In this document: piece after piece, positions 1 through 11,187 of the stretch
Position numbering within the stretch: position 1 is the first letter of the stretch
Layout: each line of letters opens with the position of its first letter
Source: Steromphala cineraria
Taxonomy: Eukaryota; Mollusca; Gastropoda; Trochida; Trochidae
Direction of reading: 5' to 3'
Length of the DNA stretch: 64,000 bases
NCBI GenBank assembly: GCA_916613615.1
Contig: OU744731.1
Coordinates: forward strand, 61,096,880-61,160,879
Translations under genes and position numbers: made by a program
Notes under the pieces: generated by a model
What the model saw: the letters and a program-made list of their open reading frames with translations, nothing else
Told to the model about the DNA's origin: nothing
Databases searched by the model: none

Positions 1-8
1 GGTTGTTT

Positions 9-26
9 GGGGGGGGGGGGGGGGGG
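9..26. repeat. poly-G run
   Basis: An uninterrupted run of about 18 G near the left edge. It is a homopolymer with no other visible content, and its length is a likely assembly uncertainty. Confidence 0.8.
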
Positions 27-440
27 TAAAGTTGACTGATGCAAAGTTAATATGAGTTTGTGTCTATGTGTAAAGGATTAAGCATGTGCATGTATGTTTG
101 TATGTATGTAATGTATATGTAGCAGGGTGAACTTGTCAAATGACAACAAGGGCTGCTGGTGGGTTCGATCCGAAGTTTATCCAATATATAGTTTTAGTTA
201 TATGAAGATACCTATGATGGTAGTTGGTTGTAACAGTACATAAAATAGGTAAGTAAAAGTACACAAATGAGACATGTGATGCATCATACAAATATGAATT
301 ATACAAGTAGTTACTATACTTTGTTATTACATACACTTGGAGTTGCACATATGCATACATCATAGGATAAATGATATATAAAGGCAAATGATAGGTTATG
401 TTATTACATTATACAATATCAACATTATATGATAATATGT

Positions 441-1612
441 AAAAAATAGAGCCATTGGCTCTGTAGCTCATCAGGCTTCATCATCAATTATGCTGTAGAG
501 TGTGGCCAATGTGATTCCCCCTTTGTAGAGGCCACAGGGTCACCAATCATAAAATTAAGTATGTAGGCGACAAGTAAGTTTTATTTAATCATCACTAGTC
601 AAGGATTCTGTACACAAAGTTTCAGCTTTCTAGGCCTTATGGTTCAGGAGGAGAAGATGAAAATAGGTTTTTAGGGCCTTGCCCCTGTCACGCCCTTATT
701 ACAGGTCACAGGACCACCAAAGCTACAATTTATAATCCTCACTAGCCAAGGAGTCTGTAAAAAAATTTCATTTTAGGCATTATGGTTCTGGAGAAGAAAA
801 TGAAAAAAGGTCTTAAGGGTGTGGCCCCTATGGCCCTTATAGGGGTCACAGGGCCACCAAAGCTATAATTTATAATCTTCATTAGCCATGGAGTCGGTAC
901 ACAAAGTTTCAGCTTTCTAGGCATTATGGTTCTGGAGAAGAAGATGAAAATAGGTTTTTAGGGTGTGGCCCCTGTGGCCCTTATTAGGGGTCACAGGGCC
1001 ACCAAAGCTACAATTTATAATCCTCACTAGTCAAGGAGTCTGTACACAAAGTTTCAGCTTTCTAGGTCTTATGGTTCAGGAGAAGAAAATGAAAATAGGT
1101 CTTCAGGGTGTGGCCCCTATGGCCATTATATGGGTCACAGGGCCACCAAAGCTACAATTTATAATCTTCACTAGCCATGGAGTCGGTACACAAAGTTTCA
1201 GCTTTCTAGGCATTATGGTTCTGGAGGAGAAGATGAAAATAGGTTTTTAGGGCCTCAGCCCCTGTGGCCCTAAGTATTAGGGGTCACAGGGCCACCAAAG
1301 CTACAATTTATAATCCGCACTAGCCAAGGAGTCTGTACACAAAGTTTCAGCTTTCTAGGCCTTATGGTTCTGAAGAAGAAGATCAAAATAGGTTGTTAGG
1401 GCGTGGCCCCTTGTGGCCCTTATTATGGGTCACAGGGCCACCAAAGCTACAATTTATAATCATCACTAGCCAAGGAGTCTGTACACAAAGTTTCAGCTTT
1501 CTAGGCCTTATGGTTCTGGAGAAGAAGTCGAAATTCCACAAAGTTTACGGACGGACGGACACTATGCCATGCCATAAGCCCATCGGGCCTTACAGGCCAG
1601 ATGAGCTAAAAA
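441..1612 (-). mobile_element. HINE/pearl-like tandem-core element, family A
   Basis: The left end carries a hairpin (AGAGCCATTGGCTCT) followed by TAGCTCATCAGGC. The right end carries an ACGG-type microsatellite, a second hairpin (AAGCCCATCGGGCCTT) and GCCAGATGAGCTAAAAA. The two ends therefore share a subterminal inverted repeat. Between them lie about seven diverged copies of a ~145 bp core containing CTACAATTTATAATC and TTTCAGCTTTCTAGG. Core repeats, microsatellite, terminal hairpin and insertion in a T/A-rich site match non-autonomous Helentron-derived (HINE/pearl) elements described in bivalves. Short ORFs inside it are the core repeat translated and are not genes. Family assignment is inference; the structure is seen directly. 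Confidence 0.65.
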
Positions 1613-2690
1613 TATGACAATGGGCCCAAAATATATGGTTTGGACAAATATTACAAAGTATAAATATAATACAATGAAAATAATACAATGACATTTATAA
1701 ACGTACCAAATATATGGTATTCGGGTGCGACCAAATACAAGGAACCAGTGGATGTCATCACATGGTAACATGACCTAAAATAATTAATGATGAATGATAA
1801 CTATTGCACCCAAATATGGAATATATAAACATACATCAGTGTCCAGCATGAATGGACTAAATGTATAATATGAATATAAATAACCTTAACCCTAACCAAA
1901 TATATATACATAGAGAATGATATGCTTGACACATGTATATGACATGAGCCCTGCTAAAATACAATACCAGCATAGCAACAATGCTATACCAAAACATTAC
2001 AACAGGAATTATGAATACCTATTATGTGAATAATAAATACTATGATAGATATATGATAATGCCTATTCCTATTGGAATAGTATATATGATACATTTACTA
2101 GAATTATGCCTTATAAGAATTATGATATGATATGCATAAAGTACAGCATTACATGTACTCTATGAAAGCTATAAGGAAATATATTACCATAAGCACATAC
2201 ATTACTTGTGCTTATTGCATGAAAGTAAAAGTAAACACAAAAGATATATACAGTTTAAAACAATAGGTTGTGTAGTAATAACATAGCCGCATTTGATATG
2301 CAATACTAAAATAATGCTTGACCACATGTTCACACAGATCATGTACTTGATCTGCACTAAAGATAAAATATATATACAATGCGACACAACCATTGCAAGT
2401 GCTATATGTAATAGACAAACCTTACCTTCAGCATAGCTATAATACATTCATACATCATACACACAAAATCCTATCAATTTATGCTTTGATATAATACCCT
2501 ATCTTATCATAATGAAATATACTTTAAGATATGTAACTAACCTGGGAGTTGATGTGAATATAGATGTAGAGAAACAAGGTGTCAAGCGTCAAGTATAGTC
2601 TTGTCAGTTGTGCACATGTGTGCTAATATGGAAGTGCAATTAACAATAGTGTAGGTTACCTTTATAACTTTCCTGAAAGCATGCATTTCA
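1613..2690. other. AT-rich region without recognisable genes
   Basis: AT-rich sequence with scattered ATA and TAT runs. All reading frames are short and low in complexity, and I see no domain, splice pair or repeat boundary that I can support. Confidence 0.5.
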
Positions 2691-2694
2691 AGGA

Positions 2695-2896
2695 GTGCGC
2701 CATCTTCCTATGCAAAACCTATAACGCCAGTTTCCAAACTGTCAGTTTTATGCCTTGCTGCATAACCTTGAGTTTTCTGTGCTTGCTCTCTAGCCTGTAG
2801 GGGCACTATAGCAGCACAGAAAAGTAAAGTCTCTGCAGCAAGGCATAAAATGACAGTTTGGAAACTGGCATTTTAGGCTCTGCGTAGGAAGATGGG
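2695..2896. repeat. foldback element (imperfect inverted repeat)
   Basis: The left arm (2695-2763) and right arm (2835-2896) are reverse complements over about 65 bp with a few mismatches. They share GCCAGTTTCCAAACTGTCA and its complement, separated by a loop of about 70 bp. Arms ending in CCATCTTCCTA suggest a small foldback or MITE-type insertion. No coding capacity is visible. Confidence 0.75.
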
Positions 2897-3137
2897 AGTG
2901 CGCTTACCTAACCACAGACAGAACAATAGGAGAGAAAGCTGAGGTGGTGAACTGGGCAATCAGTCACACCAAAGAACAATAGAGAGAAAGCTAGCAGATT
3001 GATTAGGAGCTTGTAATACTGCAGGCCATGAACATTGTAACTATTAAGTTACAATAAGAAGACCTGAAATAAAATATTGTATTAGAACATAGTTATATAC
3101 AATTAAAACATTCAATATTAAAATATATTACTCTGCC

Positions 3138-3235
3138 ACATATGTATGTTTGTATGTATGTTTGTATGTATGTATGTGCATGTTAGTATGTATGTATGCA
3201 TGATGGTTTGTATGTATACATGTTAGTATGTATAA
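3138..3235. repeat. TATG/TGTA-rich microsatellite
   Basis: A run of imperfect TATG and TTTG tetranucleotides interrupted by single substitutions. A shorter similar run lies near position 90. ORFs over it on both strands are microsatellite translations. Confidence 0.8.
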
Positions 3236-3514
3236 TAGTTTTGATTGGTTGGGGTTTGACAGTGGATATACATGTATGGGTTTTGGGTGTATGCCCATGT
3301 TTTTATGCATTATGTTTTATTGAAGTGTATTTCAGTATTGTATGTGATTTTAATGAATTGTCTGTTGTAGCCTTTTTGGCGGCTTATACATGTTTTATGC
3401 ATGTATAATGAACATATTTATGAACGTATGTGATGAGACAGAAATAAACAAATTTTCTCTCTCTCTCTCTCCCTCCCCTAACTACAGTTAAGCAATGAAT
3501 AAACATACCCCGTA

Positions 3515-3650
3515 TCTAGAAACTTTCTAGTGCGTATCTAGAAACTTTCTAGATACGCACTAGAAATTTTCTAGATACGCACTAGAAATTTTCTAGAACG
3601 TATCTAGAAAATTTCTAGTGCGTTTCTAGAAATTTCTAGAAATTTCGAGT
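3515..3650 (+). repeat. palindromic TCTAGA array, copy 1
   Basis: A tandem array of self-complementary units of the form TCTAGAAANTTTCTAGA, joined by ACGC or GCGT linkers. It begins after CTACAGTTAAGC...ACCCC and ends in ATTTCGAGTTTTTA. A second array with the same two flanks lies at 22193-22340 in the opposite orientation. Each unit can pair with itself or with any neighbour, so the whole tract could form a compound hairpin. Confidence 0.8.
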
Positions 3651-3660
3651 TTTTACATTT

Positions 3661-5470
3661 TTAAAAAAAATCAAATGTTTTTACTTAATTTGAAATCCCC
3701 GTCTTTACTTTCCCTACTGTAAAATTTTCAACATGATTCAATAAATGGAAAGGGAGATAATTGATATTTACTAATAGATCTTCCTCGTTTTAACGAGCTT
3801 CTCCTCACTGAACAGGGGCGATCTAAATATAGCACACACACTGCTTTATGGCCACTCACTGATCCGCGCTAATTAGATGTCTCGTCAGCATGAAGCTGCG
3901 GGACATGCTGTTTCTTTTCGTTGTAGCATTTTGTAAATAATAAATAATAAAAACAGTAAAATAGAAGTAATATGAAAGGTGATGAATATTACATTGATAT
4001 TGATTTTGATTACGATTGTCTGTAAGATCACGAGCATGGATCCTTTAGCGGGCAAGTGACAAACAAATCGTTTAAAATGACTGTCAAGTAAACTTTTGTA
4101 TTAAGATCGTTGTATTAAGTTAGATTAAGGACTATGCGTCATTAAAGTCGATTTCGAAGTTAACAACATTTGTCATTGTCCGGTTTTCGATCATTATCGT
4201 TACTTTACTTATTCTACCTTGTATACCTTCATCCTCCACTGTGCAGAACCAATTTGCTTCAGCAACAGTCGATAATCCACGATCAAAGGACACCATTGAT
4301 AAAGTTTGGTTCACGTGAATGCAAATAATGTGACAAGTACAAGAAAGATCTTAAGACATTTAAGAATAATAACAGAATAAAAAGAACTTTTGTGATATCT
4401 ATCTCCATTTATTGACCCACTGACCAAAAGATGTTGAGTACATAGACAAAAAACAAAGATAGACAGAAAGACAGAAATAAAATATGTTCTGTCTCGTTTC
4501 ATATTTCTACACAAACGATCCAAATAAAGCATGTTTAAAATATAATGTGTCATCCAAGATATAAAATAAGGTTGTTAAAGGATAAAGGATCATATAGGAT
4601 ATCAATTACTTATAAGAAATATGCATTTACCGAGTATCTTATAGTGAGTTACAAAAATACAAACGATCAAAATTTAGCGAAAATATACTTTCATTACTCT
4701 AAAATAGATTTGCAGCTTCTTGAACTGCCCCTAAAACACCTGGACAAGCTAATATGATATTCGTGTTGCAGTATTTCATTTGTATATGCATATTTTTAAT
4801 ACCTATGAAGTTTCATGTAAGCCAATCGGTTTGGTGTTATGATCATTAAGATTTACATTTGTTTTCCTTGTGAATATATAATCTATTTCAAGCTGTTTGT
4901 AATGTATTCACCGATAAGCTTTGCACAAAGGTTGGTTAGTTCGTCTTCCTATATTTCCATTATATACAATACAATATTCACTTGTACAGATACACGAGAT
5001 ATAACCGATATTCTCCAATGTTTTTTATTGAAGATCTTTAGATGTTTTTTATATCAACCGTATTAGACATCTTTTATATTAACCATTTTAGATTTTGAAG
5101 AGAAAAGTTAGAATAACTAAACTTACAATGATCATGAGAATTTCAGGTCACAACTAAATTTTCAAAATCCGACCAATCATTATTTAGAATATTTGTATGT
5201 GGTATCTCGGTTATTTGTATAAGATGAAATAAGATAAATACATTAACAAGTATATCAGGAGACTCAAATGCTCAATGAAAACAATGAAAAATCAGTCTTC
5301 TTTCCATTTTATTTAATATTCAAATATTTATTGAACGTTTAATTTCAAAAGTTCAAGTTTTAGACTAAATATGTTCATTTTATTTATAGAATTGCATTTG
5401 ATTCGTTAGGGTATCGCAGAAAAAAACCATTTTATAATAAACATGCGCCATTGTCATTAGCTCTATTACA
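3661..5470. other. unassigned intergenic sequence
   Basis: No convincing coding region. Several 60-80 codon ORFs exist on both strands but show no domain, no partner exon and AT-driven composition. No repeat boundary recognised. Confidence 0.4.
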
Positions 5471-5477
5471 TAGCATA

Positions 5478-5517
5478 ATGAATGAATGAATGAATGAATG
5501 AATGAATGAATGAATGG
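5478..5517. repeat. (TGAA)n microsatellite, probable LINE tail
   Basis: About ten uninterrupted GAAT/TGAA tetranucleotides. It lies just beyond the 3' end of the minus-strand LINE remnant at 5520-6400, where many non-LTR retrotransposons end in a short tandem repeat instead of poly-A. Confidence 0.75.
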
Positions 5518-5519
5518 TT

Positions 5520-6400
5520 TATTCTCATGAAGATGACAAAAAGTGACATAGAGAAACAATACAAATATACAGGTTGGTTTATGGGAGCATACGTAGACAG
5601 GTTTTGACATAATTGCATAATTTCAATTGAAGGGCTTTATGCTCACATTACATTAATGATATAAACTTATCTAAAGATGGGTATTTACAATAATAGTCAG
5701 GAAATAATGAATCTCTTACTGAGTTAAGAAATGGACAATACAAAATGATATGGGCCTCATCTCCGATTGATTTTTTACAGAGTACACATAATCTCTCTTC
5801 TTTTCTAATGTTATACCATCTACCTGTTTCTATTGGGAGTCTATGGTTACAAGTTCTGATTTTAGTGAGCCAAATGCGCACATTTAATGGGAAGTGCAAT
5901 AAATAACATTCCAGGTATGGTGATGGCTTAAACATATTATAATAGTATCCTTTAGAGGATTTTGATTTAGATTCGTTCCAGTGTTGACAAAATTGGTTTC
6001 TTAAGATAGATTTAACTTCACGTTTAAGCCAATTCGTATTTTTGCAATTTTGAGATAACCAAATGTAGTTTAAGCCAGTATATTCAAATATAGTTTTAAC
6101 AACATCGATAAGAGGTAAATATACATTTGGGTCATTCTTTTTCAATGTAAACATAAATCTATAGAAAAGGCTCGACAATGTACATTTTGATGATATTAGC
6201 TTGCATCAATATGAGATAATTCTAACCTTAATGAGTACATCAAGAGGGTATCTTCCCAATTCACCATATATCATAAAATCTGGTGTTGATTGCTTAACTT
6301 TGAGTATATATTTACAAAATTTTAAATGAACCTTTTCTAAAGTTAAACTCTTCAGAGCCATACAAAGAGAAGTATTCCCAATCTTCCTTTCTCGCAAGAA
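5520..6400 (-). pseudogene. decayed non-LTR retrotransposon, 3' end of the RT ORF
   Basis: Two minus-strand open segments, 6397-6206 and 6178-5648, read as one protein interrupted by a small frame break and stop near 6180-6206. The first contains the VHLKFCKYILKV...YGELGRYPL motif seen in the post-RT region of many invertebrate LINEs. The second contains IRTCNHRLPIETGRW followed by a C-x2-C...H...C knuckle (residues near CVLCKKSIGDEAHIILYC), which is the usual C-terminal zinc knuckle. No RT catalytic core or endonuclease remains, so this is a 5'-truncated, dead copy. The (TGAA)n tract at 5478-5517 is its probable 3' tail. Confidence 0.8.
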
Positions 6401-6409
6401 TATGAATGT

Positions 6410-7410
6410 GTATTCTCACTCAACTACTTGCTCAAGCTAATGGTCTTCATTCCGACATACCCAAAGCCTTTTACAATGCAGCGGTTCACTGAGTTAAAAG
6501 AAGATAATTATTGTACTTTTTAACAAAGAAAGCGGATATGGACCAAAATATGCTATCTTTGTAAAATATAACACAATCATCGTGTAAATTCAAGGACACC
6601 CATTTTATTATTTCAGACTGAACGAGATACTAAGATGCTATTTTTGTGTCATTGTCATTTCGATCTGTTAAAAATATTGGAACATGCAGTAGCTAGGTAA
6701 AATTGAGCAGACACGTACGCCATAAATTCGAACCCAAACCACTGTATATTTTTAAAAAACAAGCCATACAAATGTAAAATCTGACAACTGACAGAATATA
6801 TCTAGTGTTCTGTTACATACACTATACAAATATAATAAAGTTTACTTTATAGAAATGAAACAAAAGCATATTAATTTGAGAGATATGCAAACAGAAGACC
6901 GACACGTGAAATGCTGAACACTTCTCCATGACGCAATGTTATTGCAACGGTTAGCCACGAATCCTAAACCGTGATTACAAGATCATACCCGTTTTATGGG
7001 GAGGGGGGAGGTTGGGACTGTCTGTCTGCGTGTTGAGTACTGTCGCGACAATACACTGCTCACTCAGCCATGCAGTCACTTGTTGTTCAGTGGATTTATG
7101 TTCTCTCATCAACTCCATCCCTTTATTCAATGTTTTATTTTATTATTATCTATATTTTGATAAATAATGGTTGATATGTAAATAAATATGGTGTCTCACA
7201 TGTATCTTTTTTTATCTGCAATGTTTTATATCACGTGATATATTGTTTAATCATGCCACATGTGAAATGAATGTATGCACGTGACGCCGAAATAATATAC
7301 TTTTCTTCTTTCTTCTTCAAAAGTCGGTGGTTGTAGTTTTATTGATGTAGAGTTATTTTTAAAACTTACTTCTATATAGACATTTGAATCTAGGAATCAG
7401 ACATTGATAG
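6410..7410. other. unassigned intergenic sequence
   Basis: No ORF of interest and no repeat boundary recognised. A GGGGAGGGGGGAGG purine tract near 7000 is the only visible anomaly. Confidence 0.4.
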
Positions 7411-8663
7411 AGTGTTATACCCCAGTCACACCAAACCCGGGTTTACTACGTTCTTATAAAACGGACTCGAACTGTTGGAGAACGTAATGGAACTAGTGTA
7501 AAATGTTTGCGAACCTTATAGAAACGGAAGGATGTTCTAAAATTTAACGTAGGACCAACGTCATTTAAACGGGATTGCTGTACCTCGAACGAAATTGCCG
7601 TACTTCGACCCTTCCAAGAACTATTATCACATGCTTCAATCGGAAATCAAACAGTCCGCGAACAGATCTAACCCGATCATAGTAGACGGACAGACAGACA
7701 GACAGATTTTTTATTAGAGTCTCACCTCACAATTATATATACAAAAAAAGGTTACAAATATAGAATTCACATATAAATACAGCGAGCCACCAAAAATAGG
7801 TTACGAGAGACTAAAGCTAAATAACCAAATATAAACATTAAAATACAATAGAAAAATAATTCAGGTCCATATGACAGGTACAATGTAAAGATTAGGTTTA
7901 GAGATATAATGTATATGTATATGATCGAAAGTATGTCTATAGGCAGTAACGATTTCGTCCAAATATGTTGAAAACAAAAAAATTATCATTAAAAAGGTTT
8001 TAAGGACGTTCCTGCAAAGGTCTATGAGTTCGCACAAGGTTCAGAAAACATAGTATTCGTTGTTAGTACGTTTGAAATATTACCAATTCGGTCTTACTAC
8101 TTTGGCAGTGCAAATTGAATGGACGCCTATAAATGCATCAGTTTTGGTTCACTCATTGGAATGTGATTACTAAAAATGAACTCTTTTGCATCTGAAATAG
8201 AGTGAATGTCGGTTAATTTTGTGATTAAAATATTTGTATGTATTTCTGCGCAACCTATATTTTTCAGTTGATAATTATATTATATAATGATTATTATAAA
8301 TTGTGTTACTTTGATTGACAGCGAGATCAGGTTTGAAAACGGTCGAGAACTTGCATGGTCTTTATAGACAATGGGCCCGGACGTGATAATCGTACCAAGC
8401 AGCACGCCCTATGACCGCATGAAAACTGACTATTAAACTGACTGAAAACGAGGTAAACAGGTAATTTTACCCGATCTAAACGTACTACAAACTGTCACAG
8501 GACTAGACAGGTTGACGTTCCGGTACTGGATAAACTTTCTGGCGTGAGATAAAATGTAAAACAAGTTTCTCATTTCAATCCCGAAGGAGGCCGTTTTGTG
8601 AACATTTTAAGACGGAGTAGAACGTTTTAAAAACTACCTTTGTGTGACAAAGGCATTAACTCA
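7411..8663. mobile_element. TIR-bounded DNA element, non-coding
   Basis: The left end (GTTATACCCCAGTCACACCAAA) and the right end (TTTGTGTGACAAAGGCATTAAC) are imperfect reverse complements of about 22 bp. The interior has motifs such as AACGTTTTA near both ends and no ORF above 60 codons. A GACAGACAGACAGA microsatellite at about 7689 may mark a nested insertion. This looks like a non-autonomous cut-and-paste element. Superfamily not assigned. Confidence 0.55.
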
Positions 8664-9380
8664 TGTTATGTCATGGACATGCTTCACCGCTCAATGCCTG
8701 TGCCCCTTGTCAGCTTTACTGCCCGCCCGCGACGCTAATTAGCTCACAGTACCCCTCATCGCCCAAACGGGATGAAAGGAAGCTGTCTAGTCTACCATAG
8801 AGTTCTGATTGTTTTATTGTTTCATGGAGATCAGTCGGGAAACAGAAAGGTGTGGATAAGGATAGTAAACAGCGAATATCTTGTAATTTGCTCCGTTGTT
8901 GTTAATTTAAGTTGACTTATTCATCTATAGTATATTGACATATGAATACACAATCGCTTGTCAATAGATCGTTAATCTGTGCACACGTGAAGGGCGTGGT
9001 CTATATTTCTAGAGAGCAAGTCCTGTAACTTTACAGCTTAACCAGATTGACATATTGGAGTTATATATATTAATGTGGCTCTCGCGAGGAGGATCGCCCT
9101 AATTTACCACATATATGCTTCTCTTGGAGGTAATGAGTAAATGATGAAGAATAATTATTAGTCGCAATGAAAACGCATAGCTATGTTACATTACAAATAT
9201 ACTATATATGCTGGACTCTACAAACAAACATTTAATGCAAAATAAACAGCAAACTAGTGCAGAAGCATTAATTAAAGCTTGATGTGCGCTCGGTGCCAAT
9301 GATAAATTATTTTAGAATTATCAACATATGAACTAAGTATGAAATCCATTTCTTTGATGGGCAGTCTAGAAGTTGCGATG

Positions 9381-9555
9381 ATGAAGAAGATAAGGCAATA
9401 TTATGGATATACAACTTCTTTATTCATGTTTGCGACGTTTCGACATAGATACTAATGTCATCACTTGCTTGAGAACGACATTAGTATCTATGTCGAAACG
9501 TCGCAAACTTGAATAAAGAAGTTGTATATCCATAATATTGCCTTATCTTCTTCAT
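9381..9555. repeat. near-perfect 79-bp-arm palindrome
   Basis: Arms 9381-9459 and 9477-9555 are exact reverse complements except for one mismatch, around a 17-nt loop (9460-9476). Inside each arm are TTTGCGACGTTTCGACATAG and its complement. Such identity means a recent origin or ongoing correction between the arms. No ORF. It could be a foldback or MITE, or a recent inverted duplication. Confidence 0.93.
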
Positions 9556-9576
9556 GAAATCCATTGTTTGCAACTG

Positions 9577-9660
9577 GCCTCCGTGGTCTAAGTGTTGACT
9601 GACTGGGCCTGAATCCAACTGCTCACACGTTCGAACCCATGTCACTTTCAGGCAATGAAG
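9577..9660 (+). mobile_element. tRNA-derived SINE head
   Basis: The segment beginning AACTGGCCTCCGTGGTCTAA has an A-box-like start and a B-box-like CGTTCGAACCC about 50 nt downstream, spaced as in a tRNA gene. The same head recurs at 17379 (CAACTGGCCTCCGTAATCTA), so it is dispersed rather than a single tRNA gene. No confident cloverleaf. Confidence 0.55.
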
Positions 9661-9943
9661 AACTCATCGGCACGCGGAATCCTCACATAATATGAGTTTG
9701 TATATTAATAATTACTCGAACATAACAGAAGAAGAATATGAATATCTTCATAACTTCCAATATAGACAGCATAACTTTTCATTCCACTACCACTGCGCGG
9801 TAATAAGCATGACCCACTGCCATAAACTGAATTACATAATGTCGTTTTGCGCAATCATCTGATCATCTCATCAATCGTCCCCCTCTAGAATCCGAATGTG
9901 TATTGTAACATAAACTGTTTATTGAAACTTGTTTGTTTTGACA

Positions 9944-10659
9944 GGCGTTTTCTCACTTTGCCACCACCTAGCATATTCCTATTGTTCTCGGTGGCAAAGT
10001 TGGTCACGCATGCTAATTGGTAAAACAATAGAGGTGGCAGGGGATCGTCTCAATAAATTTTATTCTAAATTCTAACATTCTCATTATTTAACCATATACA
10101 GATACAGATACATTTCGTCTCAAGAAATTTAATTCCAAATTCACAATATATTTGAGACATCGCGATCTTGCTATGATTTGGACCATGGTTGTGGATGTTG
10201 TTAACTGTCGTGATGTAGTCGTTGGATGTGTTGATAGTAGCTGGACATGTTGATATGCAACATTTCCAGTGGATGCTGGTACCTCTGGTTCTCTTCACAC
10301 GATACTTATAACCTTGATGTACAAGGCTTCTACCACCACGGTTGTTGGGAATGAACTGAATGTCTACCTGTGCATTTGCCATTTTACAATGACATTATCT
10401 GAACTTTCTTAAATACCAGTATCTACAGTGATCACTTATCAGTAGTTATTAGTTAATCAATAAATACGGAAACGAGCGAACATGTTTCACATCTATATCT
10501 AGGTGGTGAACACATTTCAGTATTCAATGACTACGATAGATATTAATTAAGGGGGTGAGCTCAGTTCAGCATTTGATACGACCCCCGTGCTTGTATAAAC
10601 ATTGTTAATCTTAATCCCGGTTAATCCTTGGTGACCTGGTGGCAAAGTGAGAACAAATC
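9944..10659 (-). mobile_element. small DNA transposon carrying a FLYWCH ORF
   Basis: The terminal inverted repeats share TTCTCACTTTGCCACC on the left (about 9950) and GGTGGCAAAGTGAGAA on the right (10638-10653). TTTTGACA flanks the element at 9936-9943 and 10660-10667, a candidate 8-bp target duplication. The only ORF is the FLYWCH protein at 10065-10382. FLYWCH fingers are a known DNA-binding module of Mutator-like transposases, so this may be a deletion derivative of a MULE that kept only the DNA-binding part. Related pieces occur near 45930-46460. Confidence 0.6.
10065..10382 (-). CDS. FLYWCH-type zinc finger protein, element-borne
   Basis: A 105-residue ORF. Residues about 8-70 fit a FLYWCH finger: an aromatic/hydrophobic start (IQFIPNNRGGRSLVHQGYKY), then IHWKCC, a second CPAT cysteine, and an HNHGPNHS histidine pair, giving the C-C-H-H metal ligand set. 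The remaining 35 residues are hydrophobic and show no family. The ATG at the 3' side of the left-facing frame precedes the finger directly. It sits between inverted repeats at 9944-10659, so it is probably part of a mobile element rather than a host gene. A diverged copy is at 46230-46440. Whether it is expressed cannot be told. Confidence 0.7.
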   Translation of the reverse strand: MANAQVDIQFIPNNRGGRSLVHQGYKYRVKRTRGTSIHWKCCISTCPATINTSNDYITTVNNIHNHGPNHSKIAMSQIYCEFGIKFLETKCICICIWLNNENVRI

Positions 10660-10669
10660 TTTTGACACA

Positions 10670-11185
10670 CCTACCTACTTGTCTATTACACTTGAGCGAC
10701 CGCTGGCGTGTTTAGGAGATACGTTTCACTGAGTTATTTGCATTTGCCATTATCTGGTAACGCTTGTTACAATTTTATATATGGGATGATTCTCTGTAAA
10801 TGTTTCAAAAACATTTTAATGTTTTCGTTTTATCTGTAGACTTAGATTATGGGTAGGAGTCAGATATCAAAAACATTACACTTGTGGTCATTGCAAAAAA
10901 AATCTTTTGATTACCCCGGTATGGGATATTAACGTTGTTATCCAATTATAACTGTGAATTTTACTTTGAAATAATTGGGACTCAAATGTTGTTTAAGTTT
11001 TATAAAAGGTATACTTAAAAAAAAACAAGATGTCGATATTTGGCAGGCTTGTGGAATGATGTTGGAAAGTTAAACGGCAACAAATTGCGCACTTGTACAA
11101 AACACTCCCATTGTTAAACATTTTGTAAAAAAATTATGATTTGCGTTTTCTTCTGTTTGAAACTGCTTTTATACGTAATGATGCT
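10670..11185. other. unassigned spacer
   Basis: No ORF or repeat recognised between the FLYWCH element and the next tandem-core element. Confidence 0.4.
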
Positions 11186-11187
11186 TT

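Noticed and set aside
963..1617. ORFs of 95 and 74 codons (LQFIILTSQGVCTQSFSFLG)
   Set aside because: Translations of the family A core; the same peptide appears on either strand wherever the core occurs (25 kb, 33.8 kb, 45 kb, 47.5 kb).
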